The notes beneath the pieces are model-generated. The model searched no databases. It saw nothing but the letters and a program-made list of their open reading frames with translations, and was not told the origin of the DNA. A DNA stretch of 5,857 nt from Phocaeicola sp. GTDB lineage: Bacteria; Bacteroidota; Bacteroidia; Bacteroidales; Bacteroidaceae. Below are positions 1 through 5,391 of the stretch, piece by piece. Within the stretch, counting starts at the first letter, position 1; every line of letters starts with the position of its first letter. Position numbers and translations under genes: made by a program. Where the stretch lies: assembly GCA_020026225.1 (NCBI GenBank), contig JAHHQU010000100.1, positions 1-5,857 on the forward strand. Direction: 5' to 3'.

Positions 1-96
1 CTTAGGATTTTTCTTGTTAATAACATACAAACGGCCATTACGTCTAACGATCTTGCATTCCGGCGTACGTTTCTTTAATGATGCTCTTACTTTCAT
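1..96 (-). CDS. rpmJ: 50S ribosomal protein L36 (bL36), zinc-free type, 3' end outside window
   Basis: bL36 is a small, basic protein of the large ribosomal subunit. The ATG complement is at 94-96. The 32 visible codons begin MKVRASLKKRTPEC and go on through KIVRRNGRLYVINKKNPK, a clear L36 match. The family is usually about 38 residues, so roughly six codons and the stop lie beyond the left edge. Zinc-binding L36 uses cysteines at 11, 14 and 27 plus a histidine near 33. Here position 11 is Thr, position 27 is Asn and only Cys14 remains, so this is the zinc-free (C-minus) form; position 33 is not visible. The gene lies 14 nt after infA. The leader is AT-rich (AATATAAGAT before the ATG) with no Shine-Dalgarno. 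It was found by direct translation from the ATG. Identity is secure. Confidence 0.96.
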   Translation of the reverse strand, partial: MKVRASLKKRTPECKIVRRNGRLYVINKKNPK

Positions 97-110
97 ATCT
101 TATATTTCTT

Positions 111-329
111 TTATTTATATCTAAAAACGATTCGACCTTTAGATAAGTCATAAGGTGACATCTCAACTCTTACCTTATCACCAGGAAGTATTTTAATGTA
201 ATGCATTCTCATTTTGCCAGAAATATGAGCAGTAATCTCATGTCCGTTTTCTAGCTCTACGCGAAACATTGCGTTAGACAATGCTTCAACGATTACTCCA
301 TCTTGTTCTATTGCAGATTGCTTTGCCAT
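111..329 (-). CDS. infA: Translation initiation factor IF-1
   Basis: IF-1 binds the A site of the 30S subunit during initiation and works with IF-2 and IF-3 in the cytoplasm. The protein is 72 residues, the standard length. It is a single S1-type OB fold: MAKQSAIEQDG at the start, the strand block FRVELENGHEITAHISGKMR at about 22-41, then IKILPGDKVRVEMSPYDLSKGR at about 45-66, all IF-1 hallmarks. The start ATG at 327-329 gives the canonical MAK N-terminus and lies 1 nt after the map stop codon, so translation is probably coupled to map. An AGGAG string occurs 14 nt upstream but it lies inside the last map codons and is too distant to be a convincing ribosome-binding site. The stop is TAA, followed 14 nt later by rpmJ. 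The map-infA-rpmJ order is typical of the Bacteroidota version of this operon. Confidence 0.98.
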   Translation of the reverse strand: MAKQSAIEQDGVIVEALSNAMFRVELENGHEITAHISGKMRMHYIKILPGDKVRVEMSPYDLSKGRIVFRYK

Positions 330-330
330 T

Positions 331-1128
331 TTAAATTGCTTTGTCTCCTAATACTTGTTCTACAAATTCAAATGATGAAAGGATATCAGCTTTACCCAAA
401 CCGATTGCTATGGTGTGTTCGTAATGAGCAGCAACTTGATGATCTCTTGTTTTGACTGTCCAACTGTCATTATCAAGATAGATGCTTCTATTACCTAACG
501 TAATCATCGGTTCAATAGCGATACACATTCCTTTTTTAAGTAAAGTTCCGGTTCCGCGTCTACCAAAATTGGGGACTGCAGGATCTTCATGCATCTCCTT
601 GCCAATGCCATGACCAACGAACTCTCGAACTACGCCGTATCCTTGTGCTTCACTATGGGTTTGTACCGCATAACCGATATCACCCAATCGCTTGCCATGT
701 ACGGCACTTTCTATTCCTTTATAAAGAGCTTCTTTCGTAGTCTTTAAAAGTTGAAGGATTTCAGGTTTGACCTCCCCTACACAGAATGTATAACAGGAAT
801 CACCGCAAAAACCATTCATGAAAGTTCCACAATCGACAGAAACGATGTCTCCGTCTTCAAGAGGTATGTCATTTGGAATACCATGAACCACTTGATCATT
901 GACCGAAGTACATATTGAAGCGGGAAACGGACCTCCGTAAGGATTAGGAAAACCTTTGAAGGTTGGAACTGCTCCATTATCCCTTATGAACTCTTCGGCA
1001 ACTTTGTCCAATTGCTTGGTCGTTACACCAGGCTTAATCAATTTGGCTACTTCCGCCAGAGTTTTACCTACAAGTAGGTTACTCTGACGTAAGAGCTCTA
1101 TTTCATCTTCTGTTTTAAGAAATATCAT
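331..1128 (-). CDS. map: Type I methionine aminopeptidase
   Basis: This enzyme removes the initiator methionine from nascent proteins after deformylation, when the second residue is small. It is a cytosolic dinuclear metalloenzyme of the pita-bread fold. The protein is 265 residues, the usual length for the short type I form without an N-terminal SH3/zinc extension. All five expected metal ligands are visible: Asp99 (in SVDCG), Asp110 (in FCGDS), His173 (in VGHGIG), Glu206 (in IEPM) and Glu237 (in YEHT). The substrate-binding histidines are His83 (in VHGIP) and His180 (in EMHEDP). The start ATG at 1126-1128 gives MIFLKTEDEIELLRQSN, which aligns with the family N-terminus. No Shine-Dalgarno is present; the leader reads TTGAATCTCTG. 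The gene sits 14 nt after secY, where many bacteria have adk, and its TAA stop is 1 nt from the infA start. Confidence 0.98.
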   Translation of the reverse strand: MIFLKTEDEIELLRQSNLLVGKTLAEVAKLIKPGVTTKQLDKVAEEFIRDNGAVPTFKGFPNPYGGPFPASICTSVNDQVVHGIPNDIPLEDGDIVSVDCGTFMNGFCGDSCYTFCVGEVKPEILQLLKTTKEALYKGIESAVHGKRLGDIGYAVQTHSEAQGYGVVREFVGHGIGKEMHEDPAVPNFGRRGTGTLLKKGMCIAIEPMITLGNRSIYLDNDSWTVKTRDHQVAAHYEHTIAIGLGKADILSSFEFVEQVLGDKAI

Positions 1129-1142
1129 CAGAGATTCAATTA

Positions 1143-2489
1143 TTAATAAGCAGCAACGTTACCTGAACGTCCTTTGATACGACCTGAGGTTAACAATCCA
1201 TCATAATGGCGCATCAACAGATGACTTTCTACTTGTTGCAAGGTATCAAGAACGACACCTACAAGAATCAACAAAGATGTACCACCGAAGAACTGAGCAA
1301 ACTCAGTTTGAATACCAAAGACTCCAGCGAAAGCTGGCAGAACAGCAATAATAGCTAAGAAGATTGAACCTGGTAAAGTAATGCGTGACATGATAGTATC
1401 AATGTAATCCGCAGTACTTTTTCCCGGTTTGATACCAGGGATAAAACCATTATTTCTCTTCATATCTTCAGCCATCTGGTTCGGATTGATCGTAATTGCA
1501 GTATAAAAATAAGTAAATACAATAATCAAAAGTGCAAATACTAAGTTATATGCGAAACTTGTGTGATCAATCAAAGCACGTGTAATACCGCTTGCGCTTT
1601 CAGCATTAGAAAAGCCTACCAAAGTGATAGGAATAAACATAATAGCCTGAGCAAAGATAATAGGCATTACGTTAGCGGCATTCACTTTCAAAGGAATGTA
1701 CTGGCGTGCTCCACCATATTGCTTGTTACCTACGATACGTTTTGCGTATTGTACAGGGACTTTACGTACCCCCTGTACCAACAAGATAGCAGCGGCGATT
1801 ACAGCCAAAAGGCAAACAAGTTCAACGATGAACATGATGAGACCACCTGCTTCAAGAGAGGCCAAACGAGAAACGAATTCACCGCCGAAAGCCTCAGGCA
1901 GACGAGCAATGATACCGACCATAATGATCAATGAAATACCATTACCAATACCCTTGTCTGTTATTCTCTCACCAAGCCACAGGATGAACATACTACCTGC
2001 TGCCAAAATGATGGTAGAAGTAATTATAAAGAAAGTCCAATCTAATGAAGCATTAAGAGCTGGACCTGCTTGGAACTTCAAGTTGATGAGATAAGATGGA
2101 GCCTGAAAAATCAAAATGATAATGGTCAGGATACGAGTATACTGATTAATCTTTCGACGACCGCTTTCACCCTCTCGTTGCAATTTCTGGAAATAAGGCA
2201 CTGCAATAGCCAACAACTGAATCACAATGGATGCAGAGATGTAAGGCATGATACCAAGTGCAAAAATAGATGCATTAGAAAATGCACCACCAGAAAACAT
2301 ATTCAACAAGAAAAGAAGACCTTCACTCGTTTGTTCATGCAACTTAGACAACATATCGGGGTTGATACCTGGAAGAACCACGAACGAGCCGAAACGGTAA
2401 ATTGCTATGAACAATATAGTAATGAGGATCCGTTTTCTCAGATCCTCAATATTCCATATATTCTTTAATGTTTCAATAGATTTTCTCAT
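1143..2489 (-). CDS. secY: Preprotein translocase channel subunit SecY
   Basis: SecY forms the protein-conducting pore in the inner membrane, together with SecE and SecG, for Sec export and membrane insertion. The protein is 448 residues with about ten hydrophobic segments, near 21-40, 72-98, 117-136, 151-172, 180-198, 214-238, 270-292, 312-334, 368-392 and 397-418. Recognisable blocks are the plug and second helix (FSGGAFSNASIFALGIMPYI, about 65-84), WLGERITDKGIGNGIS (171-186), RKVPVQYAKR (242-251), the IPLKVNAANVMP loop (265-276), NPNQMAEDMKRNNGFIPG (335-352) and the C-terminal GTSLLILVGVVLDTLQQVES (403-422). The cytosolic loops around 250 and 355 are the regions that contact ribosome and SecA in the family. 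The start ATG at 2487-2489 is 4 nt after the rplO stop, which suggests translational coupling, and there is no Shine-Dalgarno. No frameshift is seen. Plus-strand open frames across this gene are antisense shadows. Confidence 0.98.
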   Translation of the reverse strand: MRKSIETLKNIWNIEDLRKRILITILFIAIYRFGSFVVLPGINPDMLSKLHEQTSEGLLFLLNMFSGGAFSNASIFALGIMPYISASIVIQLLAIAVPYFQKLQREGESGRRKINQYTRILTIIILIFQAPSYLINLKFQAGPALNASLDWTFFIITSTIILAAGSMFILWLGERITDKGIGNGISLIIMVGIIARLPEAFGGEFVSRLASLEAGGLIMFIVELVCLLAVIAAAILLVQGVRKVPVQYAKRIVGNKQYGGARQYIPLKVNAANVMPIIFAQAIMFIPITLVGFSNAESASGITRALIDHTSFAYNLVFALLIIVFTYFYTAITINPNQMAEDMKRNNGFIPGIKPGKSTADYIDTIMSRITLPGSIFLAIIAVLPAFAGVFGIQTEFAQFFGGTSLLILVGVVLDTLQQVESHLLMRHYDGLLTSGRIKGRSGNVAAY

Positions 2490-2493
2490 TGAA

Positions 2494-2940
2494 TCAGAGT
2501 TTTACTGCATTACCACCTACAGCTTCGATTGCAGCTACTGCGCTCTTAGAAAATGCATTTGCTTCAACATCAAGCTTAGTAGTTAAACCACCGTTACCGA
2601 GAACTTTCACCAACTGGTTTGTAGAAATAAAACCTGCTTCAACTAATTCATTAATACCAACCTTAATCAGATTCTTAGCTTCAGCTAATTTCTGAATAGT
2701 ATCAAGGTTGATAGCCTTATATTCTACACGGTTGATATTCTTAAAACCAAATTTAGGAACACGACGCTGAAGAGGCATCTGACCACCTTCAAATCCAATT
2801 TTCTTTGAATAACCAGATCTCGATTTTGCTCCTTTATGTCCTCTTGTAGAAGTACCACCTAAACCTGAACCAGCACCACGACCAATTCTCTTCTTAGATT
2901 TAACAGAACCTTCTGCAGGACGTAAATTATTTAAATTCAT
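2494..2940 (-). CDS. rplO: 50S ribosomal protein L15 (uL15)
   Basis: uL15 is a large-subunit protein whose long N-terminal extension threads into 23S rRNA. The protein is 148 residues, normal for the family. The N-terminus MNLNNLRPAEGS leads into the Gly/Arg/Lys-rich extension (KKRIGRGAGSGLGGTSTRGH, about 16-35), then GFEGGQMPLQRRVPKFGF (49-66). The globular C-terminal domain ends in VLGNGGLTTKLDVEANAFS (113-131) and SAVAAIEAVGG. The ATG at 2938-2940 is the only start that gives this conserved N-terminus. It is preceded by an AAAGGA element 9 nt upstream, within a predicted hairpin that includes the start codon's A and U. The stop is TGA, and secY starts 4 nt later, so SecY output is probably coupled to L15 translation. 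It lies 30 nt after rpmD. Confidence 0.98.
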   Translation of the reverse strand: MNLNNLRPAEGSVKSKKRIGRGAGSGLGGTSTRGHKGAKSRSGYSKKIGFEGGQMPLQRRVPKFGFKNINRVEYKAINLDTIQKLAEAKNLIKVGINELVEAGFISTNQLVKVLGNGGLTTKLDVEANAFSKSAVAAIEAVGGNAVKL

Positions 2941-2969
2941 ATTGTAAAATCCTTTCTTATTAACAATAT
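2939..2969 (-). promoter_or_regulatory. Predicted hairpin over the rplO start codon
   Basis: In the 30-nt spacer between rpmD and rplO the mRNA reads AUAUUGU, then a 17-nt loop, then ACAAUAU: a perfect 7-bp inverted repeat (arms 2963-2969 and 2939-2945). The 3' arm ends in the A and U of the rplO AUG, so folding would partly occupy the start codon and present the AAAGGA element in the loop. The stem is AU-rich with one G-C pair, so it would be weak alone. Whether it forms or regulates anything is inference, and a 7-bp match in AT-rich DNA could be chance. Confidence 0.35.
2950..2955 (-). promoter_or_regulatory. Shine-Dalgarno-like site for rplO
   Basis: The mRNA reads AAAGGA, complementary to part of the 3' end of 16S rRNA, with 9 nt between it and the rplO AUG. 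It is weaker than the sites before rpmD and rplF and lies in the loop of the predicted hairpin around the start. Confidence 0.45.
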
Positions 2970-2970
2970 A

Positions 2971-3147
2971 TTACTTAACGATTTGAACGAGGTGTTTAAC
3001 CTTTTCAATCATACCTAGAATTGAAGGAGTTTCTTCGTGTTCAACCACACGATTCATTTTACGAAGTCCAAGCGCATCCAATGTTCTTTTCTGATCAGCT
3101 GGAGCACCGATTCTACTCTTTACTTGTTTGATCTTAATAGTTGACAT
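2971..3147 (-). CDS. rpmD: 50S ribosomal protein L30 (uL30)
   Basis: uL30 is a small single-domain protein of the large subunit. I found this gene by translating the interval between rpsE and rplO. The ATG at 3145-3147 opens a 58-residue protein, MSTIKIKQVKSRIGAPADQK and then RTLDALGLRKMNRVVEHEET, ending GMIEKVKHLVQIVK and TAA. The family is usually about 58-60 residues. Diagnostic parts are the IKIKQVKSRIG strand, the LDALGLRKMNRVV helix region (about 23-35) and the C-terminal MIEKVKHLVQIVK. It lies 11 nt after the rpsE stop and 30 nt before rplO, the standard spc-operon position. A strong AAGGAGG ribosome-binding site overlapping the rpsE stop codon fixes the start; most other genes here have none. 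Confidence 0.97.
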   Translation of the reverse strand: MSTIKIKQVKSRIGAPADQKRTLDALGLRKMNRVVEHEETPSILGMIEKVKHLVQIVK

Positions 3148-3153
3148 GTTATT

Positions 3154-3160
3154 CCTCCTT
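3154..3160 (-). promoter_or_regulatory. Strong Shine-Dalgarno for rpmD, overlapping the rpsE stop
   Basis: The mRNA reads UAAGGAGGAAUAACAUG. AAGGAGG is a seven-base match to the anti-SD, with 6 nt to the rpmD AUG. Its first two A residues are the last two bases of the rpsE UAA stop, so a terminating ribosome would sit on it. Such a complete SD is uncommon in Bacteroidota. Confidence 0.85.
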
Positions 3161-3674
3161 ATCCTCTAAATACTTTTTCAATACTTACACCTCTATTCTG
3201 AGCAACCATGCGAGCATCTCTCATTTCACTCAAAGCAAGGATAGTAGCTTTCACCAAGTTGTGTGGGTTAGATGAACCTTTAGATTTAGCCAAAACGTCA
3301 GTTACACCAACACTTTCCAATACGGCACGCATTGCACCACCAGCTACAACTCCAGTACCTGTAGAAGCAGGTTTGATGAATACTTCTGCACCACCGAATT
3401 TAGCTGTCTGTTCGTGAGGAACAGTACCTTTCAGAATAGGCACACGTGTAAGGTTCTTCTTCGCAGATTCAACACCTTTAGCAATAGCAGCTGTTACTTC
3501 ACCTGCTTTACCAAGGCCCCAACCGATGATACCATCTTCGTTACCAACTACAACGATAGCAGCGAATGTAAATGTTCTACCACCCTTTGTAACTTTAGTA
3601 ACACGGTTGATTGCAACCAATCTATCTTTTAATTCAATATCGTTAGTGATCTTAACTCTATTATTAACTGCCAT
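3159..3674 (-). CDS. rpsE: 30S ribosomal protein S5 (uS5)
   Basis: uS5 belongs to the small subunit, near the mRNA entry channel, and affects decoding fidelity and 30S assembly. The protein is 171 residues, close to the usual 160-170. The N-terminal dsRNA-binding-like domain (about 14-79) contains AINRVTKVTKGGRTFTF (21-37) and the signature GIIGWGLGKAGEVTAAIAKG (48-67). The C-terminal domain (about 90-160) contains KPASTGTGVVAGGAMRAVLE (101-120) and KGSSNPHNLVKATILAL. The loop NRVTKVTKGGR at 23-33 corresponds to the one where spectinomycin-resistance changes are known in the family; it looks ordinary here. The ATG at 3672-3674 is 6 nt after the rplR stop with no Shine-Dalgarno, which suggests coupling. 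The TAA stop overlaps the rpmD ribosome-binding site. Confidence 0.98.
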   Translation of the reverse strand: MAVNNRVKITNDIELKDRLVAINRVTKVTKGGRTFTFAAIVVVGNEDGIIGWGLGKAGEVTAAIAKGVESAKKNLTRVPILKGTVPHEQTAKFGGAEVFIKPASTGTGVVAGGAMRAVLESVGVTDVLAKSKGSSNPHNLVKATILALSEMRDARMVAQNRGVSIEKVFRG

Positions 3675-3680
3675 AATTCA

Positions 3681-4022
3681 TTAAAATTTAAGTCCACCGT
3701 TACGAGCAGCATCAGCTACTTCTTTTACTCTCCCATGATACAAGTAACCATTACGGTCGAATACGACAGTCGTAATACCAGCTTCTTGAGCTTTCTTAGC
3801 GATCAATTCACCAACCTTAGCAGCCTGTTCTTTCTTTGGGCAAGCTTCTATACCAAGAGAAGAAGCTGCTGCCAAAGTTTTACCGTTCAAATCGTCGATA
3901 ACCTGAACATATATCTGCTTGTTACTTCTAAACACACTCATACGCGGACGTTCAGGAGTACCTGAAATCTTGTTGCGTACTCTATATTTGATCTTAATTC
4001 GTCTTTCTATTTTTGTTGTCAT
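3681..4022 (-). CDS. rplR: 50S ribosomal protein L18 (uL18)
   Basis: uL18 binds 5S rRNA together with L5 and helps dock the central protuberance of the large subunit. The protein is 113 residues, typical (about 112-120). It has a basic N-terminus, MTTKIERRIKIKYRVRNKIS, that contacts 5S rRNA, then GTPERPRMSVFRSNKQIYVQ (21-40), DDLNGKTLAAASS (43-55), and the conserved C-terminus FDRNGYLYHGRVKEVADAAR (88-107) ending GGLKF. The start ATG at 4020-4022 is 21 nt after rplF. The leader is AT-rich (AAATACGTATAATT) without a Shine-Dalgarno. The stop is TAA and rpsE begins 6 nt later. It shares the operon with rplE, its 5S rRNA-binding partner. Confidence 0.98.
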   Translation of the reverse strand: MTTKIERRIKIKYRVRNKISGTPERPRMSVFRSNKQIYVQVIDDLNGKTLAAASSLGIEACPKKEQAAKVGELIAKKAQEAGITTVVFDRNGYLYHGRVKEVADAARNGGLKF

Positions 4023-4043
4023 AATTATACGTATTTAAGTGAA

Positions 4044-4613
4044 TTATTTAGCACCAGCTGACTTACCAGACTTTCTACGAATTTCTTCGCCAACAAACTT
4101 AATACCTTTTCCTTTGTAAGGTTCAGGCTTACGGAAAGAACGTATTTTTGAACAAACCTGACCGAGCAGCTGTTTGTCACAAGATTCCAAAATAATAAGA
4201 GGGTTCTTATTTCTTTCAGATTTAGTTTCAACCTTTATTTCAGGTGGCAACTGGAAGAAAATATTATGTGTATAACCCAAAGCGAAATCAATGATGTTAC
4301 CATTGTTAGAAGCACGGTAACCAACACCGACAAGCTCCAATTCTTTCTTATAACCTTGAGAAACGCCTACAACCATGTTGTTGATCAATGCACGATACAA
4401 ACCATGGAAAGCGTGACGCTGCTTCAAGTTATCTAATAAAGCGCTTTCATTTTCTGTCAACACCACTTGTCCGTCTGCTATCTCTACATTGATAGAAGGA
4501 TCAACAAACTGACTCAACTCACCTTTAGAGCCCTTTACGTTAACTACGTTATCCTTAAGAGTAACTGTTACTCCAGCAGGAATACTAATAGGTAATTTAC
4601 CAATTCTTGACAT
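4044..4613 (-). CDS. rplF: 50S ribosomal protein L6 (uL6)
   Basis: uL6 is a large-subunit protein near the factor-binding site, built from two repeated alpha/beta domains. The protein is 189 residues against 177 in E. coli. Domain 1 runs from MSRIGKLPISIPAGVTVTLK to about residue 80. Domain 2 starts around VVGVSQGYKKELELVGVGYR (81-100) and carries the family signature RKPEPYKGKGIKFVGEEIRR (161-180), ending in a basic tail. Part of the extra length is a short insertion near 131-137 (KSERNKN) relative to my memory of the E. coli protein, probably a lineage trait. The start ATG at 4611-4613 is supported by AGGAGG 7 nt upstream. It lies 16 nt after rpsH, with 21 nt to rplR. Confidence 0.98.
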   Translation of the reverse strand: MSRIGKLPISIPAGVTVTLKDNVVNVKGSKGELSQFVDPSINVEIADGQVVLTENESALLDNLKQRHAFHGLYRALINNMVVGVSQGYKKELELVGVGYRASNNGNIIDFALGYTHNIFFQLPPEIKVETKSERNKNPLIILESCDKQLLGQVCSKIRSFRKPEPYKGKGIKFVGEEIRRKSGKSAGAK

Positions 4614-4620
4614 TGCTTAT

Positions 4621-4626
4621 CCTCCT
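4621..4626 (-). promoter_or_regulatory. Strong Shine-Dalgarno for rplF
   Basis: The mRNA reads UUUAGGAGGAUAAGCAAUG. AGGAGG has 7 nt to the rplF AUG and starts 3 nt after the rpsH UAA stop. With the rpmD site it is one of only two full-strength SD sequences in front of the eleven starts visible here. Confidence 0.85.
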
Positions 4627-4629
4627 AAA

Positions 4630-5025
4630 TTAATATACATAGCAAAGAACTTCACCACCAATCTTAAGGTCAGCAGCTTCTTTGTTTGTCATTACACCTT
4701 TGGAAGTAGATATAATAGCAATACCTAATCCATTAATTACTCTCGGCATATCCTTGTAGCCAGTATACTTACGCATACCTGGAGTTGAAACTCTCTGAAG
4801 CTTTTTGATAGCGTTAACTTTGTTAACTGTATCATACTTCAAAGCTACCTTGATAGTACCCTGAGGACCATCTTCAATAAACTTGTAGTTTAGGATGTAA
4901 CCCTTATCAAACAAGATCTTAGTGATCTCCTTTTTCAAGTTTGATGCAGGAACTTCCACTACTCTGTGCTTAGCACTAATCGCATTTCTCAATCTGGTGA
5001 GATAATCTGCTATTGGATCTGTCAT
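4630..5025 (-). CDS. rpsH: 30S ribosomal protein S8 (uS8)
   Basis: uS8 is a primary 16S rRNA-binding protein of the 30S central domain. In E. coli it is also the translational repressor of the spc operon, binding an mRNA mimic of its 16S site. The protein is 131 residues, the normal length. The N-terminal domain starts MTDPIADYLTRLRNAISAKH, and KKEITKILFDKGYI follows at 31-44. The C-terminal RNA-binding domain contains VSTPGMRKYTGYKDMP (79-94), the signature GLGIAIISTSKGVMTNKEA (99-117) and GGEVLCYVY at the end. The ATG at 5023-5025 gives the canonical MTDPIADYLTR start. It follows the longest spacer in the window (60 nt), which contains a stem-loop ending 12 nt before the AUG. No Shine-Dalgarno is present. 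rplF starts 16 nt downstream. Confidence 0.98.
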   Translation of the reverse strand: MTDPIADYLTRLRNAISAKHRVVEVPASNLKKEITKILFDKGYILNYKFIEDGPQGTIKVALKYDTVNKVNAIKKLQRVSTPGMRKYTGYKDMPRVINGLGIAIISTSKGVMTNKEAADLKIGGEVLCYVY

Positions 5026-5037
5026 AAAATAAATTTG

Positions 5038-5071
5038 TTAAATTAATCAGGACTACCCTGACAATATTTAA
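5038..5071 (-). promoter_or_regulatory. Stem-loop in the rpsN-rpsH spacer, candidate S8 control element
   Basis: The mRNA can fold as outer stem UUAAAU/AUUUAA (6 bp), an asymmetric internal loop AUUG/UUA, inner stem UCAGG/CCUGA (5 bp) and a GUAGU loop. It occupies most of the 60-nt spacer and ends 12 nt before the rpsH AUG. The inner stem plus internal loop partly resembles helix 21 of 16S rRNA, where S8 binds (G-UCAG on one strand, CUGA-U on the other), but the conserved adenines on the 5' side are not matched. Base pairing is seen in the sequence; the S8 role is inference. A run of seven U lies upstream of the stem, not after it, so this is not an intrinsic terminator. Confidence 0.4.
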
Positions 5072-5085
5072 TAATAAAAAAATTC

Positions 5086-5385
5086 TTACCAGCTTGCTTT
5101 TTTAACGCCTGGGATCAAACCGTTAGAAGCCATTTCACGGAACTGAATACGTGAAATTCCGAACTGACGCATATAACCTTTTGGACGTCCAGTAAGTTTG
5201 CAACGGTTGTGCAAACGAATCGGATTAGAATTCTTAGGAAGATCCTGCAATTTCTGTGCAGCTTCAAAAGCTTCAGCAGGATCACCAGTGTTAACGATTT
5301 TCTTAAGCGCAGCACGCTTTTCAGCATATCTTGCAACAAGTTTAGCTCTTTTAACTTCGCGAGCTTTCATTGATTCTTTTGCCAT
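5086..5385 (-). CDS. rpsN: 30S ribosomal protein S14 (uS14), zinc-free long type
   Basis: uS14 is a head protein of the 30S subunit, added late in assembly. The protein is 99 residues, matching the long zinc-free class (E. coli 101) and not the short 61-residue zinc-ribbon class. The N-terminal half is a Lys/Arg/Ala-rich helical region (MAKESMKAREVKRAKLVARY, 1-20). The conserved core is RLHNRCKLTGRPKGYMRQFG (57-76), followed by ISRIQFREMASNGLIPGVKK (77-96) and the terminal ASW. Cys62 is the only cysteine, so no zinc site is possible. The ATG at 5383-5385 is 6 nt after the rplE stop, suggesting coupling, with no Shine-Dalgarno (leader GATTGATAAGCT). The stop is TAA, followed by the 60-nt spacer before rpsH. 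Confidence 0.98.
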   Translation of the reverse strand: MAKESMKAREVKRAKLVARYAEKRAALKKIVNTGDPAEAFEAAQKLQDLPKNSNPIRLHNRCKLTGRPKGYMRQFGISRIQFREMASNGLIPGVKKASW

Positions 5386-5391
5386 AGCTTA

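Noticed and set aside
315..348. AGGAG upstream of infA as a Shine-Dalgarno
   Set aside because: It lies in the last map codons (Leu-Gly-Asp) and is 14 nt from the AUG, beyond the useful range.
1652..1659. TATCTTTG on the minus strand inside secY, matching the Bacteroides -7 form TAnnTTTG
   Set aside because: The nearest upstream TTTG is about 29 nt away and not at the usual spacing near 20, and the site is within coding sequence.
2261..2268. TATTTTTG on the minus strand inside secY, also a -7 type match
   Set aside because: No TTTG at the expected -33 distance, and such matches are frequent in AT-rich coding sequence.
1563..2468. Three overlapping plus-strand open frames of 123-132 residues opposite secY
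   Set aside because: They lie wholly antisense to an intact, highly conserved secY, resemble no family I know and are explained by secY codon usage.
4027..4034. ATACGTAT palindrome in the rplF-rplR spacer
   Set aside because: An 8-bp AT-rich palindrome with no loop and no second copy; expected by chance.
4025..4231. Minus-strand open frame of 68 residues overlapping the end of rplF
   Set aside because: It is a shifted frame of rplF (189 residues, complete with its signature) and has no recognisable content.
5047..5082. Stem plus poly-U as an intrinsic terminator between rpsN and rpsH
   Set aside because: On the transcribed strand the U run comes before the stem, not after it, and on the other strand the stem is followed by A residues.
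5115..5339. Minus-strand open frame of 74 residues inside rpsN
   Set aside because: A frame shadow of the intact rpsN gene.
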